From NCBI GenBank assembly GCA_944320865.1, contig CALUJC010000074.1:1-58077 (forward strand): a DNA stretch of 58,077 nt, read 5' to 3'. The DNA comes from an uncultured Bacteroides sp. GTDB lineage: Bacteria; Bacteroidota; Bacteroidia; Bacteroidales; Bacteroidaceae. The notes below the pieces were generated by a model. It saw only the letters and a list, made by a program, of their open reading frames with translations, had not been told where the DNA came from and did not search any database. The position numbers and the translations under genes are program-made. Positions 26,862 to 33,581 of the stretch are shown here, piece after piece. Within the stretch, counting starts at the first letter, position 1. Every line of letters begins with the position of its first letter.

Positions 26862-26890
26862 TTTAGTGGTTAGTGGTTAGCGATGAGTGT
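26862..26890. repeat. TTAGTGGTTAG-type word repeat
   Basis: GTTTAGTGGTTAGTGGTTAG followed by GATGAGTG fills the gap upstream of panE. Confidence 0.5.
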
Positions 26891-27469
26891 TTAGTAGGAT
26901 TTGAATCCGATGGGGTTGCGAGGTTTCTCGTTGCGTTGTTTGGCAGCTTGCAACTCGGCCAAGGCTTGGTTGATAAGTTCCAATTGCATGCGGGTGTCCT
27001 CGTTGATATCGTTTTGGTCGGTAAAGACTTCTTCCATATATTCCTTCAGCTCCTGCACATCGTGCTCCAGTTTCTCAATACGCTCGGCAGGCGAGGTATC
27101 GGGCAGGGCAGGCGATGCTACCAACCGCCGCACGGCTACAAAGGTACGCATGATGGCGATGTTCATCTCGATGGCGATGTCGCTGTTCAGCACTCCGGAC
27201 AGCATGGCCACGCCTTGCTCGGTGAAGGCGTAAGGGAGTTTACGGGTTCCGCCCCAACTTGATATCACAATTTGTGACTTCAAGTTGTCCCATTCTTCTT
27301 TGGTCAGTTGGAACATAAAGTCAGGCGGAAATCGTTTTATATTGCGTTTTACGGCTTGATTGAGTATGCGCGTTTCGATTCCGTACAATCCAGCCAAGTC
27401 GTAGTCGAGCATCACCTGCTCGCCCCGGATGATGTATATCTTCTGTTGGATGATGAGTGTCGGTAGCAT
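26891..27469 (-). CDS. ORF6N domain protein (phage-type DNA-binding regulator)
   Basis: The 192-residue protein has an N-terminal ORF6N domain (about 1-110). It shows [20 protein letters not shown], then [14 protein letters not shown], and [15 protein letters not shown], all family hallmarks. A coiled coil follows (about 130-180: [17 protein letters not shown]). ORF6N proteins come from phages and are widespread as single chromosomal genes in Bacteroides; they are thought to bind DNA, but targets are unknown. The DNA around codons 62-71 (27256-27286) is itself a palindrome that shares its core with one just upstream of the gene. Confidence 0.92.
   Translation of the reverse strand: MLPTLIIQQKIYIIRGEQVMLDYDLAGLYGIETRILNQAVKRNIKRFPPDFMFQLTKEEWDNLKSQIVISSWGGTRKLPYAFTEQGVAMLSGVLNSDIAIEMNIAIMRTFVAVRRLVASPALPDTSPAERIEKLEHDVQELKEYMEEVFTDQNDINEDTRMQLELINQALAELQAAKQRNEKPRNPIGFKSY
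27256..27286. promoter_or_regulatory. Intragenic palindrome in the ORF6N gene
   Basis: Two 14-base arms (AACTTGANNTCACA type) surround a 3-base spacer, with mismatches only at the two NN positions. The core TCACAAATTGTGA equals the core of the upstream palindrome at 27492-27518. It encodes part of LKSQIVISS, a segment well conserved in ORF6N proteins. Confidence 0.6.
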
Positions 27470-27491
27470 GGTCGATTCTTATTGTTTATTC

Positions 27492-27518
27492 TTTAAGGTC
27501 ACAAATTGTGACCTTAAA
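27492..27518. promoter_or_regulatory. Perfect palindrome upstream of the ORF6N gene
   Basis: Perfect 12-base arms (TTTAAGGTCACA and its complement) flank the spacer AAT. The site is 22 bases before the ORF6N start codon and 4 bases after the ychF stop. Low GC and the lack of a T run speak against a terminator; an operator read by the ORF6N protein is the simplest reading. Confidence 0.65.
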
Positions 27519-27522
27519 TCTT

Positions 27523-28626
27523 TTACACATTAAACCGGAAGTGCATGATGTCCCCGTCCTGCACCACGTAGTCCTTGCCCTCCACGGCCAGCTTGCCAGC
27601 TTCGCGCACGGCGGCTTCGGAACCGTACTTGATGTAGTCGTCGTACTTGATGACCTCGGCACGGATGAAGCCTTTCTCGAAGTCGGTGTGGATGACGCCG
27701 GCACACTGTGGGGCTTTCCAGCCCTTGCGGTAGGTCCATGCTTTCACCTCCATTTCGCCGGCGGTAATGAACGTTTCCAGGTTGAGCAGACGGTAGATGG
27801 CCTTGATGAGGCGGTTGCAGCCGCTTTCCTTCAGGCCCAGGTCTTCCAGAAACATCTGCTTCTCCTCGTAGCTTTCCAGTTCGGCAATGTCGGCCTCGGT
27901 CTGGGCGGAGATGACCATCAGCTGGGCGTCTTCGTCCTTGATGGCCTGGCGCACCTGCTCCACGTAGGCGTTGCCCGTGGCGGCGGAGGCGTCGTCCACG
28001 TTGCACACGTAGAGCACGGGCTTGGTGGTGAGCAGGAACATCTGGCGGGCGCACGCTTCTTCGTCCTCGTTCTCGGGGGTGACGGTGCGGGCGCTGAGGC
28101 CTTGCTCCAGGGCGGCCTTGTAGCGGGTGAGGAGGCCGTATTCCGTCTTCGCCTGCTTGTCGCCGCCCACTTTGGCCTGCTTCTCCACGCGCTTCAGGCG
28201 GTTCTCCACGGTTTCCAGGTCTTTCAGCTGGAGCTCGGTGTCAATGATTTCCTTGTCGCGCACGGGGTCGACGGAGCCGTCCACGTGGACGATGTTGCCG
28301 TTGTCGAAGCAGCGCAGCACGTGTATGATGGCGTCGCACTCACGTATGTTACCCAGGAACTGGTTGCCCAGTCCCTCGCCTTTGCTGGCTCCTTTCACCA
28401 GTCCGGCGATGTCCACAATGTCGCACACGGCGGGCACGATGCGTCCCGGGTGCACCAGCTCGGCCAGGCGGGTGAGCCGCTCATCGGGTACGGACACTTG
28501 CCCCATTTGGGCGTCGATGGTACAGAATGGAAAGTTTGCCGCCTGCGCCTTTGCGCTGGACAGGCAGTTGAAAAGGGTGGATTTGCCCACGTTGGGCAGT
28601 CCCACGATACCTGCTTTTAATGCCAT
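27523..28626 (-). CDS. ychF: Redox-regulated ATPase/GTPase YchF
   Basis: From the ATG at 28626 the protein has 367 residues, the usual YchF size. The first motif is GIVGLPNVGKSTLFNCLS, followed by a G3-type DIAGLVKGAS and the C-terminal TGS domain, which ends with VQDGDIMHFRFNV. NLEMs typical of YchF replaces NKxD in this Obg-related family. It binds ATP and associates with ribosomes. The longer in-frame start at 28740 would overlap the promoter box and is rejected. Confidence 0.96.
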   Translation of the reverse strand: MALKAGIVGLPNVGKSTLFNCLSSAKAQAANFPFCTIDAQMGQVSVPDERLTRLAELVHPGRIVPAVCDIVDIAGLVKGASKGEGLGNQFLGNIRECDAIIHVLRCFDNGNIVHVDGSVDPVRDKEIIDTELQLKDLETVENRLKRVEKQAKVGGDKQAKTEYGLLTRYKAALEQGLSARTVTPENEDEEACARQMFLLTTKPVLYVCNVDDASAATGNAYVEQVRQAIKDEDAQLMVISAQTEADIAELESYEEKQMFLEDLGLKESGCNRLIKAIYRLLNLETFITAGEMEVKAWTYRKGWKAPQCAGVIHTDFEKGFIRAEVIKYDDYIKYGSEAAVREAGKLAVEGKDYVVQDGDIMHFRFNV

Positions 28627-28667
28627 AGCGTATATTTTTAGTTTTTTAGTTGACGGGTTAATCCGCG

Positions 28668-28675
28668 CAAAGGTA
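28668..28675 (-). promoter_or_regulatory. -7 box TACCTTTG of ychF
   Basis: An exact TAnnTTTG match on the minus strand lies 42 bases before the ychF start codon. Confidence 0.6.
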
Positions 28676-28705
28676 CTGATTTCTGGTGTATACGCCAAGC
28701 ATTCT

Positions 28706-29494
28706 CTATCCCACAATGATGTTGAAGCGGAGTAACGCATCCCTTATGCCGTTCTCATCCACTGTTCCGGTCACGTAGTCGGCTGCCGCTTTCACTGTTT
28801 CCGAGGCTCCTCCCATGGCAATTCCCGTCCCGGCGGCCTGCAGCATGGGTATGTCGTTTCCCCCGTCGCCGAAGGCCATGGCCTGCGATACATCCAGTCC
28901 ATAATGGGTGCAGAATGTCTTGACTCCGACGCTTTTGTCGACGCCTGCCACGTTGATGTCGGCAAAAAGCGGGTTCCAGCGCGAAGCGGACAGTCCGGGA
29001 AGTTGTGGCATAATCTTCTTCTCTGCAGCCTCGTCGCAATAGATGCACAGTTGGCAATATTCTCCTTTTCTGAACTCCTTTTCAAGGTCTGCCACCTTGG
29101 GGACGGGGTGGGCCACCAGTTCGGCCAGCTTGACGACGTCGGGGTTGACGGCGTCGACCAGTACGCCCTTGTCGGTCTCCAGTGCGAGGGGGAAGTTGTA
29201 CTCATTGGCAAGCGCCTGTATGCTCAGGAAGTCATCCATGCCAATGGATTTCCGGGCGATGGGTGTGCCGTCGCGCAGCACGCATTCCGCGCCGTTGAAC
29301 GCGGCCACCCCGTCGTAGGGAAGGTCTGCTATGGCGTGGAGGTCGGTATGTGCCCTGCCCGTGGCTATGATGATTCTGATGCCCGACCGGTGTACTTGCC
29401 ACAGGGCTTCGACTGCCGATTGCGGCACGCGGTGGGTGTCGAAGCTCAACAGCGTCCCGTCCACATCAAAGAATATGACTTCTATGGTCTTCAT
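28706..29494 (-). CDS. Cof-type HAD-IIB phosphatase
   Basis: The 262-residue protein has HAD motif I FFDVDGTLLSF at residues 8-18, motif II IIIATGR near 40 and motif IV FGDGGNDIPML near 208. A type IIB cap lies between (about 85-185). Such enzymes dephosphorylate sugar phosphates or related metabolites; the substrate cannot be read from sequence. It starts 16 bases after the TlpA-like lipoprotein gene ends, so the two are probably one operon. Confidence 0.93.
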   Translation of the reverse strand: MKTIEVIFFDVDGTLLSFDTHRVPQSAVEALWQVHRSGIRIIIATGRAHTDLHAIADLPYDGVAAFNGAECVLRDGTPIARKSIGMDDFLSIQALANEYNFPLALETDKGVLVDAVNPDVVKLAELVAHPVPKVADLEKEFRKGEYCQLCIYCDEAAEKKIMPQLPGLSASRWNPLFADINVAGVDKSVGVKTFCTHYGLDVSQAMAFGDGGNDIPMLQAAGTGIAMGGASETVKAAADYVTGTVDENGIRDALLRFNIIVG

Positions 29495-29510
29495 GGCGGT
29501 TGGTTTATCG

Positions 29511-30542
29511 TTACGGGTTCAGGAGTTCGGCAAGCTTTTGGTCGAGCGCTTCGCCCCGCAGGTTTTTGGCAATGATGAGTCCGGTGGAGGTATCTATCAG
29601 GAAGTTGCTGGGGATGCCGTTCAGCCCGTAGGCAGCCCAGGCGGGACAGGCGGTGCGTGGATTGCCTTCGAAGTGGGGATGCACGTTGGTCCATGCCATG
29701 CCGTGGTGTGCCACGAATGTTTTCCACGCCTCGTGCCCGTGGGTAAACGAATAGCCGTAGATGTCGAACCCTTTGCTGTGATAGCGGGCGTACAATTCTT
29801 TCAGGTGGGGAACGGCTTGCACGCACGGTCCGCACCACGTGGCCCAGAACTCCAGCAGCACGTACTTGTTGTCCGGGCGGCGCACTGTTTCGCCCAGCGA
29901 TGCGTCGGCATCGGTTGTGTCCTGTGCCGTAAGGTCGAGGTAGGGCAGGCCCACGTCGGCGCGGATGGCGTCTGTGCGAGCTTGCACTTGTCGGAATAGC
30001 GGGTGTTGCTTCAAGGCTTCGGGGAAGCTGTCCATCAGCTGCTCCACTTCCGTCTTAGAGGCCAAATCCAGCAAGTCGTGCAGCAGGTAGCAGCCCAGCA
30101 CGTTGTGGTTTTGGCTCACCAATTTCCTCAGTTTGTTTCTTTGTTGGTCGGCCGTGGCAGTTTTGCGGAATTGTTGGAACGCGGTGTGGGCGTCGTTCAT
30201 CGGCGTGCCTCGGTAGACGAATTCATACGTGCTGTCCGGCAGGGTGTGAATGGTGCCGTCTTCCAGGAACATGAGGTAGCCCACCTGCGCGAGGTCTGCT
30301 GGGTTTGAGGAGGCGCCCATGTAGAGTAATCCCATTCCCGAGCCTTTGTTGTGGCTCGCGATGCGGAAGGCGGAGTTCTCGATGCGTGCCGAGTCGAGCG
30401 GCTGCCAGGTGACGCCGTCCAGCACGTACATGTATTTCCCGTCCGTGTACTGGGGCGAGGAGTGTTCGATGACGTAGCCCGTCTGCGCCGTGCAGCCTGC
30501 CAACAAGCAGACGGGTAGGAGGAGGGTGATTGGGGTCTTCAT
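29511..30542 (-). CDS. TlpA-family thiol-disulfide oxidoreductase lipoprotein with DUF4369-like N-terminus
   Basis: The 343-residue protein has a lipoprotein signal with lipobox LAGC (Cys 16). Residues about 25-135 resemble DUF4369 (a beta-rich domain with YVLDGVTWQPLDSARIE). Residues about 200-340 are a thioredoxin fold with FWATWCGPCVQAVP near 235, and the cis-Pro loop (GIPSNFLID) near 312. Proteins of this design act in the periplasm on disulfides of secreted proteins or in cytochrome maturation. The partner is unknown. The cysteine pair is intact. Confidence 0.92.
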   Translation of the reverse strand: MKTPITLLLPVCLLAGCTAQTGYVIEHSSPQYTDGKYMYVLDGVTWQPLDSARIENSAFRIASHNKGSGMGLLYMGASSNPADLAQVGYLMFLEDGTIHTLPDSTYEFVYRGTPMNDAHTAFQQFRKTATADQQRNKLRKLVSQNHNVLGCYLLHDLLDLASKTEVEQLMDSFPEALKQHPLFRQVQARTDAIRADVGLPYLDLTAQDTTDADASLGETVRRPDNKYVLLEFWATWCGPCVQAVPHLKELYARYHSKGFDIYGYSFTHGHEAWKTFVAHHGMAWTNVHPHFEGNPRTACPAWAAYGLNGIPSNFLIDTSTGLIIAKNLRGEALDQKLAELLNP

Positions 30543-30738
30543 GTATGTATCTTGCTAAAAGTTAAAGAGAAAGTTTAGGGGACAATGGCTCGAATTCGTG
30601 CCATGCTGCCCTGCAAGGCGCGCATCTGTGTGCCAGATACAACAGCGGCTGCCCCGTCCTGCCGTAACTGTGCATGTACGGCGGTGCGTGCAGCCGCTGC
30701 CTGGCGATATGTTCTGTTGCGTTGCTTCTTTTCAGCCG

Positions 30739-31206
30739 TCAGAAGCGGTACATGCCCGTGATGAGCGGCACGAACTGGCTGTTGCTCATAATCTGGCCCT
30801 TCAGTTCGACGCCTATCTTCCAGTGGTCGGTGATGTTGACCATGCCGCCGCCGCCCAGGTTCACGCCGAATGCGCCGTCTTTTGCGCTACCCCATTTGGT
30901 GTGCATGTAGGTGAGACCTATCAACGGGTATACCTCAAACACTCTGTGGTGGTACACATTCCAGTGGAAGTCGGCATTGATGTCCCACACCTTTGCGCCA
31001 TACTCCTTGAAGTAGCGGTTGAAGCTGCCCACCACGTCGAAGCGCGGGTCGATGTCATACAGCACGCGGCCGCCCAAGAAGGCTTGTCCGCCAAATACGT
31101 CCGTGCCATAGCCCAAGTTGAGGCCGATGCCCCACTTGCCGTCTTGTGCCCACAGGGCGGTGGATGTGAGCAGGCACATCATCAGTGTAACGAATAACTT
31201 TTTCAT
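30739..31206 (-). CDS. Small outer-membrane beta-barrel protein
   Basis: The 155-residue protein has a signal peptide (LFVTLMMCLLTSTALWA, cut near residue 20). The mature part is made of alternating strands, for example WGIGLNLGYGTDVFGG and FHWNVYHHRVFEVYPLIGLTY, and ends in an aromatic residue (TGMYRF), as in OmpA/OmpW-like eight-strand barrels. Function unknown. Between it and the TlpA-like gene (30543-30738) I see no gene; a minus-strand TACCTTTG at 31339-31346 may be its distant promoter. Confidence 0.85.
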   Translation of the reverse strand: MKKLFVTLMMCLLTSTALWAQDGKWGIGLNLGYGTDVFGGQAFLGGRVLYDIDPRFDVVGSFNRYFKEYGAKVWDINADFHWNVYHHRVFEVYPLIGLTYMHTKWGSAKDGAFGVNLGGGGMVNITDHWKIGVELKGQIMSNSQFVPLITGMYRF

Positions 31207-31255
31207 GACTTTTTCTTTTTAAAGGTTCAACTATATGGTTATTAAAGTCTCGTTT

Positions 31256-31320
31256 CCCAGCCTTCCAAGCCCCGGTCGCTGGCCTTTAAGGGCCCGGTCG
31301 GTAGCCTTTAAAGGCTATGT
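31256..31320. repeat. GGTCGCTGGCCTTTAAGG-type word repeat
   Basis: CCGGTCGCTGGCCTTTAAGG is followed by CCGGTCGGTAGCCTTTAAAGGC, two imperfect units with self-complementary TTTAAAGGC/GCCTTTAAA. It is a diverged member of the GTAGTATCGCCAGC family. Confidence 0.5.
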
Positions 31321-31386
31321 TGTCATCGTTATTGCTGTCAAAGGTAGGGAATATATCCGGAGAAAGAAAGCAAAGTGCAAAGATTT

Positions 31387-33228
31387 TTATTTGTTTTCTC
31401 CCTCCAACATCTTGTCGCGCAGCACAATCATGCCTTGCGGGCGTTGCTGGGGCAGTTGCGGCATGTCTATCCGCAGCATTCTCTTCGCGGGCTGCGTGGC
31501 GGCCTTGGTGGCGGCTGCGCGGGTCTTTATGCCCGTGATGTCCTCGATGGCGGCGGCAATGAGCGGTTCGTCGGGGCCGAAGGGCAGGTAGCCGAAGCTC
31601 TGGTCCCAGTCGGCAGCAGGGATGTCGGGCGTCACGCCGGTGGCGGGGATGGAGTAGTTGTCGGCGTTGTAGCTCTGGAAGGTGATGGGGAACACTTCAT
31701 ACGTGTAGCCCTCCAGCCGGAAGCTGATGCCCTCCATGCCCACGTTCTTGCCGTTGGACGTCTCGCCCACGGTGACCACGTCGATGCCTATGCCGCGCAG
31801 CGAGTTGATGACCAGCTCGCTGGCCGAAGCCGTGCTGCCGGTGGTGAGCACGTACAGGCGCTCCAGGTCGAGCCCCTCGCGGCTGAGGTCGGCACCGTAG
31901 TAGTTGCCGTAGTAGAATTCTTCCTTGAAGCGCTCCACTTCTGCGTCATATTCCAGGCCGGTTTCTTCCATGGTGCTTTCCACATCGTCCATGCGCTCGT
32001 CGTTGTAGCGGTAGTAGTTGAACACCTGCCCGTCGGCCCGGCTTCCGGCGATGACGGTGGAGAGCATGTTGGCGCTTATCACGTGGCCGCCGCCGTTGTA
32101 GCGCAGGTCGAGGATGAGTTCATCGATGCCCTCTGCCTCCAAGTCGCGCAGGGCCAGAAGCAGGTCGTTGTCGTAGGCGGCGTCGAATCCGGAGTAGTTG
32201 AGGTAGCCGATGCGTGCGCCGCCCGCTCCGAACACTTCATGCGCCAGCACGGGGGTGGGGTAGAGGCGGGTAGTGGTGAGGGTGTGGGTGGGTATGCCCG
32301 GCTCGTTGAGGCCTACGGTGATGGTAGACCCGGCTGCGGGTGCCACCAGGTCGTAGTAAGCGGCAGTGTAGTTGGTGATGTCCTGCCCGTCAATCTGTGC
32401 AATGATGTCGCCGCGTTGCAGTCCGGCCTTTTCGGCGGGACTTCCGGGGTAGATGGCCGAGATGCCAAGCCCGTAAGTGCCTGTTGACTGGTTGTATTGA
32501 TCTACAAAGTTGATGGCTATCATGTTGACTATGCCATAGCTGTCCGTCATCGTCTTTTCGATGCCTTGGTCGCTGTGGTCTATTTCTTCGCCCGTGGCGC
32601 GGGTGGCGGCAGTGCGGGTGGACGGCGTGCGGGTCACGTAGGAGTAGAGGTGTCCGTTCTTATAGTCCAGATTGTTTGCGCCCGTGGTCTGTCCCAGGCG
32701 AACCAGCGATTTCACGAAGAAGTTGTTTTGGCTGTCGTTCACGTAGGGCAGGCTGAAGTCGCGCTCCATGGCCTTGTATTCGGCATTCCACAGGTAGTAG
32801 TTGGCGAGGAAGTCGTCGAAGTATTGGTTCACTGCAGGCCCTTCTTCCACGGGTTCTTCGGCATCCGTGTTGCCCTCCTGGGTGACGACGAAGCTGTCGC
32901 CCTTGTACCCGTCGGGGAAGGCGATGGAAATGAGCGTGGTGCGCTCGCTCTTGGAGGTGTTGGGCTCGAAGGTCAGGGTCAGCGTCGAGGCGCCGGCTTC
33001 TCCTTTGGAGGTGATGCTGCACCAGCTCTGCTGGCTGCTGGCAATCCACGGCCCTGCGGCCTGGAAGGTGTATTCCACAGAGGTTTCGTCGGCGGCGATG
33101 GTGACGCCTGTGGTCCAGGTGGATTGCGATACGCCGGGGATTTCGTTCACGGGTTCTTCCTCTTGGCAGGAAGTTACAAACAGGGTTGCCACGAGCAGCA
33201 ACCAGAGGGTAGATAAAGCGTTTTTCAT
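31387..33228 (-). CDS. S41-family peptidase lipoprotein with BACON and PDZ domains
   Basis: The 613-residue protein has a lipoprotein signal with lipobox VTSC (Cys about 20). Residues about 28-117 are a BACON domain (with AAGPWIASSQQSWCSI). A helical region with YLWNAEYKAMERDF, a PDZ domain (about 245-300: YPGSPAEKAGLQRGDIIAQI) and an S41 tail-specific-protease domain (about 330-570) follow. The catalytic Ser motif TGSTASASEL lies near residue 465, and the Lys motif ETSNGKNVG near 490. It is surface- or periplasm-facing and cuts unknown proteins. The BACON domain suggests binding to glycans or mucin-like material, by inference. Confidence 0.93.
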   Translation of the reverse strand: MKNALSTLWLLLVATLFVTSCQEEEPVNEIPGVSQSTWTTGVTIAADETSVEYTFQAAGPWIASSQQSWCSITSKGEAGASTLTLTFEPNTSKSERTTLISIAFPDGYKGDSFVVTQEGNTDAEEPVEEGPAVNQYFDDFLANYYLWNAEYKAMERDFSLPYVNDSQNNFFVKSLVRLGQTTGANNLDYKNGHLYSYVTRTPSTRTAATRATGEEIDHSDQGIEKTMTDSYGIVNMIAINFVDQYNQSTGTYGLGISAIYPGSPAEKAGLQRGDIIAQIDGQDITNYTAAYYDLVAPAAGSTITVGLNEPGIPTHTLTTTRLYPTPVLAHEVFGAGGARIGYLNYSGFDAAYDNDLLLALRDLEAEGIDELILDLRYNGGGHVISANMLSTVIAGSRADGQVFNYYRYNDERMDDVESTMEETGLEYDAEVERFKEEFYYGNYYGADLSREGLDLERLYVLTTGSTASASELVINSLRGIGIDVVTVGETSNGKNVGMEGISFRLEGYTYEVFPITFQSYNADNYSIPATGVTPDIPAADWDQSFGYLPFGPDEPLIAAAIEDITGIKTRAAATKAATQPAKRMLRIDMPQLPQQRPQGMIVLRDKMLEGENK

Positions 33229-33274
33229 CTCGTAGGATGGTGTTAATGGTTAATGTTTGTTTATTAATGGGGGA

Positions 33275-33282
33275 CAAAGATA
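33275..33282 (-). promoter_or_regulatory. -7 box TATCTTTG of the S41 peptidase gene
   Basis: An exact TAnnTTTG match on the minus strand lies 47 bases before the start codon at 33228. Confidence 0.6.
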
Positions 33283-33328
33283 CTAAATTTCGGGTAAGTA
33301 AGCGCTTAAAATGATAATTTATCGGGGC

Positions 33329-33548
33329 GGCACACAGATGACACAGATGGGACAGATTTACACAGTTTTTATTTTTTTCGCTATGTATCTGTCATTCTGA
33401 GCGAAGCCCGAAGGGCGTAGTCGAAGAATCTCACGTTAACAGGAACGTACTTTATGTGAGATCCTTCGACTTCACTGCGTTCCGCTCAGGATGACAGATA
33501 CTGGAAAAATCTGTGGTCATCACGTAGAATCTGTGTCATCTGTGTGCC
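33329..33548. repeat. Nested palindromic intergenic element
   Basis: Perfect 20-base outer arms (GGCACACAGATGACACAGAT at 33329-33348 and its complement at 33529-33548) enclose a second inverted pair. The inner pair has TCATTCTGAGCGAAGCCCGA and TTCCGCTCAGGATGACAGA ends around TCGAAGAATCTCAC / GTGAGATCCTTCGA. The inner part resembles a repeat common in Bacteroidetes genomes. It is non-coding and fills the polA-S41 gap, and may act as a transcription end for polA. Confidence 0.75.
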
Positions 33549-33581
33549 ATATAAATTCCCATTTTAAGCAGTAGTCACAGG

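Noticed and set aside
27492-27518. Palindrome after ychF as a ychF terminator
   Set aside because: The stem is AT-rich and is not followed by a T run; a regulatory site fits better because its core recurs inside the ORF6N gene.
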